A DNA stretch of 64,000 nucleotides from assembly GCF_040436345.1 (NCBI RefSeq), contig NC_133221.1:23585165-23649164 (forward strand), written 5' to 3'. Position 1 is the stretch's first letter; each line of letters starts with the position of its first letter. The notes beneath the pieces are model-generated. The model did not search any database, was not told the DNA's origin, and worked only from the letters and a program-made list of their open reading frames with translations. The stretch is from Pagrus major. Taxonomy: Eukaryota > Chordata > Actinopteri > Spariformes > Sparidae. Both the position numbers and the translations under genes were made by a program. Below, piece by piece: positions 1-22,000 of the stretch.

Positions 1-1756
1 CGTTACAACCAATTGTAAATCATCAGAAAAATTCAGGTAAAGCACATAAGAAGAATGAACTAAAGCAACGACACATAAGCAGTCCCCTAGTCTTCCACCT
101 CCTATTTTAAATACTGATAGACAACATATTTGACTTTTTTTTTTAAAAGCAGGAAATAAAGTATAAAAACAACAACACAAGACTAGGTTTCTGGAACAGG
201 CTCCTCCCTGTAGGCCAGGAAGAAGAACAGGAGGGTACAACACTGTCGAGAGAGCCCGAATCTGGCAGTAAAACACACAGAAGAGTCAGGGAGGGCTGGT
301 GGCTGATAATCCCAAATATGACTGGCCACCCATACAACGGAAAGACCTTTAAAAATACCCCAAAATGAAACACTTCCAACACAGAGCACGCAGTTAAATC
401 TCACTCGGCTAGTTAGTGATGTAGCATGTTTTCCCCCAAAATCTATCTGGCTGCCCAACCTGACATTTCTGGCATTTCCATGCACAGTATTTCTGGATAA
501 AAAACAGGTGTCATGTTCGTCTTTTCAACTTTTAAAGGCAGGTACCAACATTTCACCAATAAAGGCAGACATGTATAATGTGGATAACACGGTGTATCCC
601 AGGCACCTTTTTTCCCCCTCAAACATTGACTAGTTCTGGTTACATTTGACCTTTATACATGCCTACACACAAGAAAAAAATTCGTATTCATTCATCCCAA
701 ATAACGAGATCAGTGGTGTGCATGTAAACAATACTCTCCTCTCCTTGTTCTTGGTCCTGGTCTAAAGCCAGGGGAAGATGAGCACCAGCAGTCAGCTATG
801 TGGGACAGGAAGGGATGGGAGCTGAGCCATGGCACAGTTTGCTCAGGTTGTACTATGCAGGGCAGGACACTACCTTTGTCATCCAGTGGGACTACAAATC
901 ACCTGCCACTTCCACTGATTCAGTCCAGAGAGGGTTTGTTGAGGAACCTTAAGCTGATCACCTCCTAAAGTAGACAAACCGGCCTCAGTAAAGATTCACC
1001 AGCATGTGAGTGAGTTTTAATGTCCAGCCCTCTGGAAGTAAACTTTGTACTGCCCTCTACAACACTGCTATGGTAAGATACCTCATATTTAAGCAGCAAC
1101 TGGAATATGGGTGGCGATGTGAGCCACTTTGAATTACTTTAAAACCAGCACTGAGGGCAAGTTTTCTGTCAAATCAAACTGTCCAATAGCTGCGGTCTAT
1201 CACCAAATAATATTGGCATTCATGATGAGGTGGCTGTATCAGATCATCTCAGAAAGAGTTGGGCTCAGTGTGTTTGTCACTGCACGGGATTAGCCACAGT
1301 CAAGGACGAAAAGCAAGCTCTGATAATACGACAAAAACACAACCATGAGCACCTGACAGCACGTGACCACTTGTTAAACTCCATGGATACAACAACTCCG
1401 TCAGGACAAGCTTTTCTAAACGCTTGATTTTTACCACCAAAATCTTTTTTTTTGTTCTTGAACTGAATTGCAAGCTAATCAACCTCAAACCTGCCGTAAG
1501 CCCCATTTTGAGTAGAACTTGATTAAAACAGTTTACTGGTGATTTGTCTACTTTTGGGGCTGTTTAAATAACCTGCCCAGGTAGCTACAGCATTTAACAA
1601 GTAAGCTGGCAAGTTTTGCCCTGGTTTGGTGTGTGCAGTCTCATCATGGTGACTCACACGCACTGTGCTTCGTCCCATCCCTTCACCTGTCCAGCTCCAC
1701 ACCACCCCCGCCCTAATGCCAGGCATGAACACCTGGGGATAAACAGTCCACTGGTG

Positions 1757-12809
<11,053 letters not shown>

Positions 12810-12955
12810 CTGCAGTTTATGTGGCGAGCGGTTGGTTTTTTTCAGTGTTTCCCGGAGCAGAGTTGCTTCGCCGACCAGTCGAGTCGCTCGCTGCTGCTTC
12901 CTCCCGTCTCAATCTGATACAATGAATTAGTTGACGGGAGCGCGCCGCCAGGGTT
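12810..12955 (-). other. rhoa: rhoa 5' untranslated first exon
   Basis: A consensus donor CTGCAG|GTAAACT sits at 12810/12809. It follows a GC-rich stretch with no long open frame, and it pairs with the acceptor directly before the rhoa ATG. The 5' end is estimated from the position of the GC-rich promoter and not seen directly. Intron 1 is therefore about 6.8 kb. Confidence 0.6.
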
Positions 12956-13080
12956 TGTAGTTTGTAGCTGGGGGAGGGGGAGCGGTGTCGGGCACGAGCC
13001 TGAGAGCCACACCTGCGCGGGCACGAGGTGTGTGAGAGTTACAGGCTCGTCAGCCGTATGGAAATCCTTCACGTTAGGGG
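12956..13080 (-). promoter_or_regulatory. rhoa promoter, GC/CT-box rich
   Basis: The stretch upstream of the first exon is GC-rich. It holds the C-rich Sp/KLF-type box CTCCCCCTCCCCC (minus strand, about 12968-12982) and many CpG dinucleotides, unlike the AT-rich flanks. No TATA box is seen at the expected place. This is a CpG-type housekeeping promoter by inference. Confidence 0.5.
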
Positions 13081-13549
13081 CAATTACATCGAGCTATAAA
13101 CATAGTCTATTTTCAGACGTGACTTTCTCATAACTCTCAGGGCTGACGTGTGTTTAAACTAAACTCACTGTAGATGAGTCTATGTTTAATCTAGAGCTCT
13201 ACAATGGTGGGTGTGTAATTAAAGGTAATCTAAATAAAGGTTTACTAACTGGGGTCCAGAATGACTCACTGTCGAGAATTACCTCAAATCTCGTTTTTAA
13301 ACAATTGCTAATCTAAGCTTCTGGCTAAACGAACGATAACTGACATTTAATGGGCTCTACACAGGTCCAGTGTGAAGTAAATTCTGGGGTTATGTCCCTG
13401 CTGTGATATAGAAAGCTGTGAGCCAATTGTTTTATTCCTCTAATCAGAGTTAATTGAGCCCATTGCAGCTATGCCAACACTGAAGCCATAACTTTTCTTT
13501 CAATCTGACTGACTGAGCCAGGAGCTAACTGTCACAGGCTGTACTTACT

Positions 13550-13563
13550 GCGCCACCTGGCGG
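13550..13563 (-). promoter_or_regulatory. CTCF-like insulator motif upstream of rhoa
   Basis: The minus strand reads CCGCCAGGTGGCGC, which fits the vertebrate CTCF core CCASYAGRKGGCRS at 13 of 14 positions. The one difference (G at position 3) is common in strong sites. It lies about 0.6 kb upstream of the rhoa promoter. Binding is inferred from the motif only. Confidence 0.5.
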
Positions 13564-13754
13564 CCAACTTAGGTAACTGAACACATTCAGAAAATAAGAG
13601 GGCAAATACAGCAAACATATTAAAGAATAAAATAAACAAATGCATGTCACCCAGATATAAGATGAGGGTGAAAGGTACTGATTAACTACTGCTGATACTG
13701 TATTCAAATAGTGCAGAAGGACCTGGAAACAACAGTAGAGTAGTGCTATTATAC

Positions 13755-13974
13755 TGTGGCTCAGGAGGTAGAGTGGGTCGTCCAGTAATCAGAAGGTTGC
13801 TGGGTCGATTCCCGGCCCCCCTGCTGCATGTCAAAGTACCATTGAGTAAGTCAGCACCTTGCATGGTCATGGCCATCAGTGTATGAATGTATGGGTGAAT
13901 GTGACAAGTGTAAAGCACTTTGAGAGTCAGTAGACTGAAAAAACACTATAGAAATGCATGTCCATTTACCATTG
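13755..13974 (+). mobile_element. tRNA-headed SINE of a type common in fish
   Basis: The 5' part has an A-box-like TGGCTCAGGAGG (13757-13768) and a B-box-like GGGTCGATTCC (13802-13812), spaced as in a tRNA-derived pol III promoter. The body then reads TGAATGTATGGGTGAATGTG and GTAAAGCACTTTGAGAGTCA, and it ends in GTCCATTTACC. This is the layout of a widespread percomorph SINE that I recognise, with a shortened middle. The promoter boxes have decayed. Confidence 0.7.
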
Positions 13975-14822
13975 AGACCAGGACGTTGAATAACAGCAAT
14001 GCTAACCTGGGGAGAAGTCTCTAAAGGTACTTAGAGGTAGTTCAAACTAAATATGATACAAAAAAGTCACAAGCCTGCAAAAAATAAAACCCATTTTAGT
14101 TTATTGCAAACAGTGCCCACTTGTTCATACATAAAGAGGCCATAATCCAAAACATATATAAAATACCCCACTAATCATGGAAAAGTGCAAGAAATGTCAG
14201 CTTAGGTTTAGTCAGGTGGAGGTATTGCACCAGTATTACTCAGTTAGCTACTAACTTCTGAAATAGCAGCAAATTCTTTGACAATTTGATAATAAATAGC
14301 AATAATCAATACTTATTACTAATTGACACCTAATATATCTGAAAGATGCATTGCCCAGCCATGCACATGAAAGAAAAGGTTAATGGGTTGGGTCAAAGGG
14401 GGCTCAATTACAGAAGAGGAAAAATAATAAATAAAAAACAAATAAATAAATAAACATTTCTTTCCTTTTATGACCTATGATTGTTTGTAGTTTCAGTGGT
14501 TAACTTTACAAAAAGTGGCAATAATGTAATTTAACTACTTGACTCACTGCAACATTAGGTTAAACTACTAGTTTAAAGTAGTCACTGTAACTGTGTGTCC
14601 AGACAGACCCTTGTTAATGGTGCCATACTGTTTTTTTTGTTTATCATGATAATAGACAGAGTATTTCTCAGTACAGACTCTTTTAAAGTCTTTCATGATA
14701 ATTATGGTCAACTTTAAGTCTCAAAGTAAAGCCTGTCCTTATAGTAACACCTCATGTGCACCACTGCACAACTGCAATGCAACAAAGACTGAAACACTCA
14801 TTTCAATTTCATACAATCGTCT

Positions 14823-14828
14823 TTTATT
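14823..14828 (-). terminator. candidate distal poly(A) signal of tmem115
   Basis: AATAAA on the minus strand followed by T/GT-rich sequence (TGTATGAAATTG, GAGTGTTTCAGTCTTTGTTG). If used, the tmem115 3' UTR would be about 3.9 kb. The alternative is that it is unused. Confidence 0.25.
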
Positions 14829-17800
14829 TCATATAGAGATAAAGAAATATATCTGAAAACTAAAACAGAAGAAGTCTGTGCAACAGCAACAGTAGAGAGG
14901 GAAATAGACTGTCATTAGTATCAACAAGATCTGTTGGTGCAAAAGTAGAGACGGATAAGGAAAATAAAAGTAGTGAATACTATTAAATAAAAACATTGCT
15001 GTGAATGAATCATAAGTCAGGAATTTTGGGGCTTTCATACACAAGTCACAGAGGCTGGTGTCACCATTTTACCAAACAATTAGATGTGAGAAAGTGGCAG
15101 AGGCACCTTTCATTGTAGCAGTATGTTAAGCACTGCAATAACTGAGTAATCAGTCTGTACTTGCAAATGAACAACTTCAAAATTAGCATTTAAACCATCA
15201 GATACATTTTATTTCCTGGCAACATTAAAAGCCCATTTACTCCTTAAATTGGTAATTCATTAAACAGAAACTGGAGCAGGGCACGATCACCAGGTAGTGG
15301 CAGATAAATCTGGGTTATCTTTGCTCTTCATCAGCCACTTTGCACGGAAACCAACCAGGGAAAAATCAAATTTTTTGGGTTCAAGTGAGAAAGCACTTGC
15401 TGAAGATTGAAAATGGCCGACTTGCCTGTGGTGTGTCTTTGATAAAGACAAGAAATTTGTGTACAGAAAAAAACCCAAAAACACTTAAGAACTGTGTTCA
15501 TGGACTAAAAGGGTTTTGGTCACTGACAAACCCAGTGACAGTACTGACATCATTCATTATCTTCACCTGTAGCTTTTCTAGTTTGTCAACCCCAACTGTA
15601 AATTGGCATCATTCACAGAGTATGTGATTGCAGTCTTTTCTTCTTGTTGAGGATGTATACATGGAAATACAGAAAAAAACAAAGGGAACAGGGATGGAGG
15701 GGGGACGTGTGGCTGAAAGTCTGACCGGCCAGGCTCAATCTGAAACCTCAGACTGCCAACTACAACATCTCTACGCCTTTTCACTGATCAAATTACACAA
15801 CTAATTAGACAGTTATCACCGACGTCTATGTTAGAATGTGTTTTGCTGCATTGCTGATATTTACTGTATGATGCAAGCTGAGTTGTGCCAGCAGTTAAGC
15901 TAAAAATATCATGCTAGTTCCAGAGTAACTTGCAAGTAACACGGCATGAGAATGACACCATAAGAGAGTGGCTGTTACTATCAGCAGTAACTGTATATAC
16001 AGGTTTGTGTGACACTTTTCCTCCGTTACTACTGTGAACACTTTTGATGGTATAATGCAGTTTGAGATTTCAGATATTTGACAGCAGCGCAACCTTCTCC
16101 ACCCTGACTCTGGATTTGACTCAGCTCTACTCTGAATCCATTCACATAAATACCATCACTCATTCATACTGAATTACAGAATGCAAAGTAAGCATCTTCT
16201 CACCAAAATAAGAGCACAGTGAAATGAGCAGAAGGAAGAAGGAGAAACACAGGACACAACATAGAATTTCATCACTCTAATATGGCTTATCACTTCCCGT
16301 ACATAACACGTTTCCATCAGGTGAAAAGCGACCGTTTCATTGCTTTTACAAAAGATGGACCAAGATCAACCTCTATATGTTGAATCTGAATTTGCAGTAC
16401 CTCATAAAGTTAATCTGGAACAACTGTCAGATTAAAACATCAGGATGGGTTGGAAATCTAGGGGGACAAAATGAAATTAAAGTTTGAATATCAGACTGCT
16501 AATGTGATCTTTTTCCCCCCAGTTGATCATTTGGGGCCATGTTTTCCCAGGAGCACGCATTCCTAAACTGGTTGGAGTTAAGTCATACAGCAATAAACAG
16601 AAAAATTATAGGCCACTACTTCTGGGAGGACAAAAGAGGAGATTTGTCCTACTTGTTAATAATACAGGGCAATACAGGTCATAAATAAACCACTCTGTCT
16701 TTTGTTTTTAGAATTGATTTGGTCTGTTTTCAGTTCGATGTATGCCGACTCAGTGGCAAATAAAATGATCAGCAAGGCCACTGCAAGATTATTCTTCACA
16801 AAGCAAATATCAGACAAACAGAAGAACTTTACATTTGAATTAAACATGTAACAGCACATCTGGACCTTACTGGCAACCCACAAAGACAGAACAGCAGGAG
16901 CAATCTGCAACTTTATCAGTTTCCCCTGCAAGTTGGCATCACCTTTTGTTCTTTATCCTCCTTGTTAAACATGTGCAGCACAGGTATGTGGTTGACTTCA
17001 TAACTATTTGGAAGTTTGATTTTAAATTTGTTGAAACAATTTCACAAGTCCAAAAATAATTTATCAGCCTGTCATCACTGCCAACGCAACGTCTGAAACA
17101 ATTTACTGGCTGCAACTGACTTGAATCAACAAGGACAGGTGGGAAATTGGCAATGCAATGATTTGGTCATTACCATAATATACTGCGACATCTACAGCGA
17201 TGACGGCCCACAAAACGAATGAATCGCTGACCTTTTGGTCTGCAGAGAATTTACGAAGCATTTTATATGAAACAATTTAGCTGCACGTCAACCTCCCTTG
17301 AAAATTACTCCCGCTGGCCCCTGCTCGGCGATTTGATTTTAGAAATGACAGATGTTACAAGTGCAAATGATGTGACTGGGAAACCCTGACCAGGCTGACT
17401 ACTGATCAGTGCAGGATTCCTCTGTCTATGGAGTCATTTATCTGCATGAGTCAGTGTCTGAGCGTTGGACACATACAAACTCTGCAACTCATGAATCATT
17501 ATGATTTTACATCCTGCACCTATTCTCTACTCTTCTCCAGGACTTGTAATAGTGCTGAATGAGTAATACAACCATGACAGAACATTTCTCTGCATAACAT
17601 GCTCCCAGATAACTGAACAGCTCCTGCGGATTCATGTATCATTTCCGATCTCTAGAAGGTGTAGCTGTAAAAGGGTATAGGATGTGGCTCTCGGAGTAGT
17701 TAACCTAAAAAATGTAATCAACTCATAACTCGTAGAACAAGAAGAATCATCATCCACAGATCTGCGTGAGTGTAACGCCATTAACATGTCATGTTAGTGC

Positions 17801-18338
17801 ACAGAAACAAGTATTTGTTTTTTGATTTTGTTGAGTGATGAACAGACCCAGAAGAAAAAAATTAAAATACAGAATTGTTCTCCATTGAATGACAATTAGG
17901 GGAATTAAAAAAATGGGTACATGGGCGATTTCTCCGCCTGTCGTTACAGAAAGACAACAGGTGGCAACTGAACCTGGCCCAGTAAATTCTTTCCACCTTG
18001 CACCTCGTTAACTCTTGAAGTTATGTATCATAGTTCCATTAGCAGGACAGACCTGCAGCAGCTTCTTTCCTCTGGTCCAGCAGTCAGAGCTTCTCGTGCT
18101 TCTTCCGTTACACACTTGGTTACAGACTCAGAACCAGTAAATCAAAAGCCAGTGTCCTTTACAGCCATTTTTCAGCGCTTATCAAACCGGTGTGCGTACA
18201 GTTGACCTTTCAACGAGAATCAAGAATTCGCCGTGAGTCTCTGTCATTGGCGGCTTTCTTGTGGCAGGCAATCTGAGAACAACTGTGGCTGCTCCAAGAA
18301 AGATTTACAAAAAGGAATATTGTACACCCATTCTGTCA

Positions 18339-18344
18339 TTTATT
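18339..18344 (-). terminator. candidate proximal poly(A) signal of tmem115
   Basis: AATAAA on the minus strand, 373 bases past the tmem115 stop. It is followed by GGGTGTACAATATTCC and a TTTTTGT stretch that could serve as a downstream element. I cannot choose between this and the distal signal at 14823. Confidence 0.35.
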
Positions 18345-18716
18345 TAGAAAGCAAGAGAAAGAGACACATGAAGCGGTGGACAGAGCTCTGCAAGTTGGGA
18401 TTAAGTCCGGATGAGACGAGAGAATTTCTGGTTTGAAGGAGAAGTATTAAGTGTCCATGTTGCCCCACTACACTGAGCATTTACAACCAACACGTCTGAA
18501 CTGAAAGCACTGTACAGTTAGCACCCCTTCGGGCTTCACGATGACATCGACAAAGTGTTCGTGTGTATGATGTTGTGTGTGTGTGTGATATCGGGTGTGT
18601 GCCTAACCACAGTCACTGGATATATCCGTATACTAGTCAGGGACGCTGAATACACTAGTATACCTGCCAGTGACACCGAAAAGAGCGTGCGTATCTGTAC
18701 ACGTGTGTTCTATTTG

Positions 18717-19023
18717 TTACGATCTAGAAGGTGCATCCTCGAAGCTGATAATGCTGGACTCTGGGTGCTGCGCTCCGCCTGTGGATGGCGCTCCGCCGCT
18801 CTGTGACAACGAGGACGAGGAGGTGGAGGAGAGGGAGGCGCCGACGGGTCCCCCTGCTGGTCTCGACGTGGAGGAGGAGGGGTCGCGCCCACCTGGGAGG
18901 AGCGGCTGTGTGTCGGTTCTGACTTCGTCATCGTCATCGTCTTCCTCATCGTCCATGCTGGGCCAGGCTGACTGGTCCTCCACGCGCTTTAGACGCTCAT
19001 TCAGAGCCTTGAGGGCCAGTTGT
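18717..19023 (-). CDS. tmem115: tmem115 coding exon 3 (tail and stop)
   Basis: The acceptor is CCCTCTTCTTCCAG. The exon encodes [18 protein letters not shown], then [14 protein letters not shown], a Pro/Ser-rich stretch, and [15 protein letters not shown] with TAA at 18717-18719. It has higher GC than its surroundings. Confidence 0.95.
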
Positions 19024-22000
19024 CTGGAAGAAGAGGGAAAGAGAAGAATTAACCCCAGAGGAAAGTACAGATGTGCTTCGACGGAGATGTCATCCAATGC
19101 CTCTATAGCATCACAGTGCTTCAATAAATGTATGAAACATGTCCTGTAAAGCAATTTAAACATCAAGCAACAACTAAGGTGAAGAATCCCTCATCTGTTA
19201 TACAGACATAAAATCCCTACACAGGCAGAGTATAGGGTAGGCCAAAGTGAAGCGCCATTGAGGGTTCAGTGCCTCAGTCAGGGGGCACTTGGATCAGATG
19301 ATGGGCAGAGTAGTTTTCTGACATTTTTATTTATTTTTTGAATATCCAAAATACAATTTACCTAATAAACATCAGAGCTGTGATCGGCACTGATTTCAAC
19401 AATCAATTCAATTCCAATTTACAAGGTCCCGATTGGATTGGATAACGATTTGGTTAGAGATATTTCGGTTACAATACCAATTTTGCTCGGATATGAAAGA
19501 GGTTCTGAGAGAAGTCATGATGTAAATTGTACAAGGACTCTTCTAACATGATGTGTTATTAAAATATTAATTTTAACATTAAGAATTGAATTAAATGGTT
19601 TTGAAAATATGTAGTTAAAATCTAACTAAGGCGGAGTATGGGATATTGTTATTATTTTGGCATCTAATTATCAAAAATGCTGTATTCTTGTGAAAGAAAG
19701 ACAGATGTCGGCCTATATATTTTAACAAAGGTAATCAATATTAAACAACCCACTCGGCCATTTGAATATTGATTTCAGAGTTTACGAGGTACATCTGAGT
19801 GCACCACGAAGTCCCTTTCCCTTTGATGTGTGTGTGTGTGTGTGTGTGTGTGTAGAACGATTTTGAATCAGAATCACATTTATTAACACAGCCTAGTAAA
19901 AATGTCATTATATCCCCAACTGGCAATATGTACTTGTAAAAATGTAATTTCCAACTTGTTAGCTGGTATTAGAAAAATCCAGGGAAATAACACACTTTTC
20001 ACTGATACTGTTCTTAATGTTGGCAATCAAGAAGAAGAGAGAATTTATTCAATAAATGTATTGTTATCATTTGTTGATGATTTTTCCTGTAAAAGCACCA
20101 TGTATCTTTTAAATCACCATTATAACGCTAATTTCCCATTCAGCAGATCTCTCAGTCACCAGATAATCAAACATTTATAGAAGCCTCGTCTAGCCTAGTC
20201 ATATTTACTACATATTTTATGACATGACAAAATGCAGCCCAACCAGTTGGTGAATACAAATGTAAAGATGTTTGACAACAGGGAAGTTTCAAGTTGGTGT
20301 GTGTGTGTGTGTGTGATCGTTTGAGAGAGCAATTACATCAATCTGTAACTGAATCTGTATGACAGCTTGGAAGTGTGTCTGCAAGACAAGAGAACAACAG
20401 AACAGGAGGAAAAGTGACCCCTGACAGCTTGAGAGTAGATGTTAGTGAGTGTGAGGAAGAGTTAGTGTGTTGTGGAGATAAGGCATGAACACGTATGAAC
20501 TGTTTGAAGAGTAAGACGGAAAAAGAAAACAGACGCCCAGCAAACTTTCCCAGAGTAAATATAACTAAAAACAAACTGTGCTTTGTCTCTGACTAGTACA
20601 TTTATTTGACTAGATGGGTGTGTGTGTATATTCTACATTGCCTAGCCATTGCCCTGGAGAATTACTGCATTGATTACTATGTTTCAGCTGGCAACAAGTT
20701 ATTTAACCCTAACTGATGCAGTGAGTACCTTCTCATTTCTTAAACAACCATATCCTGTGGTCTGGAAAAGATATTACTCTGTTTCAGAAGGCTCAAATTA
20801 TTGGCTTACATCAAGCAAAAAAAAAACAACTAAGGAGATTGCTGAAACTACTAAAAATTGGATTAAGAACTGTCCAAGGCATTGTTAAAACCTGGAAGGA
20901 TAGTGGTGGACCATCATCTTTGAGGAAGAAATGTGGTTTGGAAAAAATCTTGAATGATCGTGATCAGAGATCAATTAAGCGTTTGGTGAAATCAAATCGT
21001 AAAAAATCGACAGTAGAACTCACGGCTATGTTTAATAGTGAAGAGCATTACCACATGCACAATGCGAAGAGCAATGGAAAAAGGTCATGTGGTCTGATGA
21101 GTCCAGATTTACCCTGTGCCAGAGTGATGAGTGCATCAGGGTAAGAAGAGAGACGGATGAAGTGATGCACCCATCATGCCTAGTGCCTACCGTACAAGCC
21201 TGTGGGGGCAGTATTATGATCTGGGGTTGCTTCAGTTGGTCAGGTCTAGGTTCAGCAACGTTATGTGCCCAAAAAATTAGGTCAGCTGACAACCTGAATA
21301 TACTGAATGATCAGATTTTCCATCAATTGATTTTGTCTTCCCTGATGGCACGGGTATATTCAAAGATGACAATGCTATGATTCATCGGGCTCAAATTGTG
21401 AAAGAGTGATTCAGAGAGCATGAGACATAATTTTCACACATGGATTGGCCACCACAGAGTCCACACCTTAACCCCATTGAGAATCTTTGGGATTTGCTGG
21501 ATAAGACTTTACACAGTGGCCTGACTCTCCCATCATCAATACAAGATCCTGGCTATATATTATGCTAAAATATTATTCAGTATTTCTTCTGATTATTCTA
21601 ATTAGGATGAAAAAGCTTCTAAAGCAGCATGTAGACCATTAGGGCAGAGTAAAACTCAACAAGGCCACAGAGGAATCTCCATCACATCTGGACTCCAGTT
21701 GGCCTTTACATGATATCAGTGTATACACATACAAACATCATACATACAGTATAGTAGGGCTGCAACTAATGATTATAACTTGTCGCTTAATCAGCAAATT
21801 ATTTTCATGATTGATCGATCCCTAGGTCTATAAAATATCAAAATTGTGAAAAAATGCTCATTACAATTTCCTAGAGCCCAAAGTGACATCTTTAAATTGC
21901 TTTATTTGTCCAACCAACAGTCCAAAACCTAAAGTCTCTTCATTCACTATAATAAATCAAAAATCCTTCCATTTAAGAAGCTGGACCAGTATTGTTTGAC

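Larger units (their letters stand above)
12990..18716. other. intergenic region between rhoa promoter and tmem115 stop
   Basis: No gene was found apart from the SINE and the CTCF-like motif. Part of the right side is probably tmem115 3' UTR. Two minus-strand AATAAA signals are candidates for its end: 18339-18344 (short UTR, about 370 nt) and 14823-14828 (long UTR, about 3.9 kb). Confidence 0.6.

Noticed and set aside
13755..13830. Possible tRNA gene
   Set aside because: A- and B-box-like words are present, but no cloverleaf can be folded and the body continues as a SINE.
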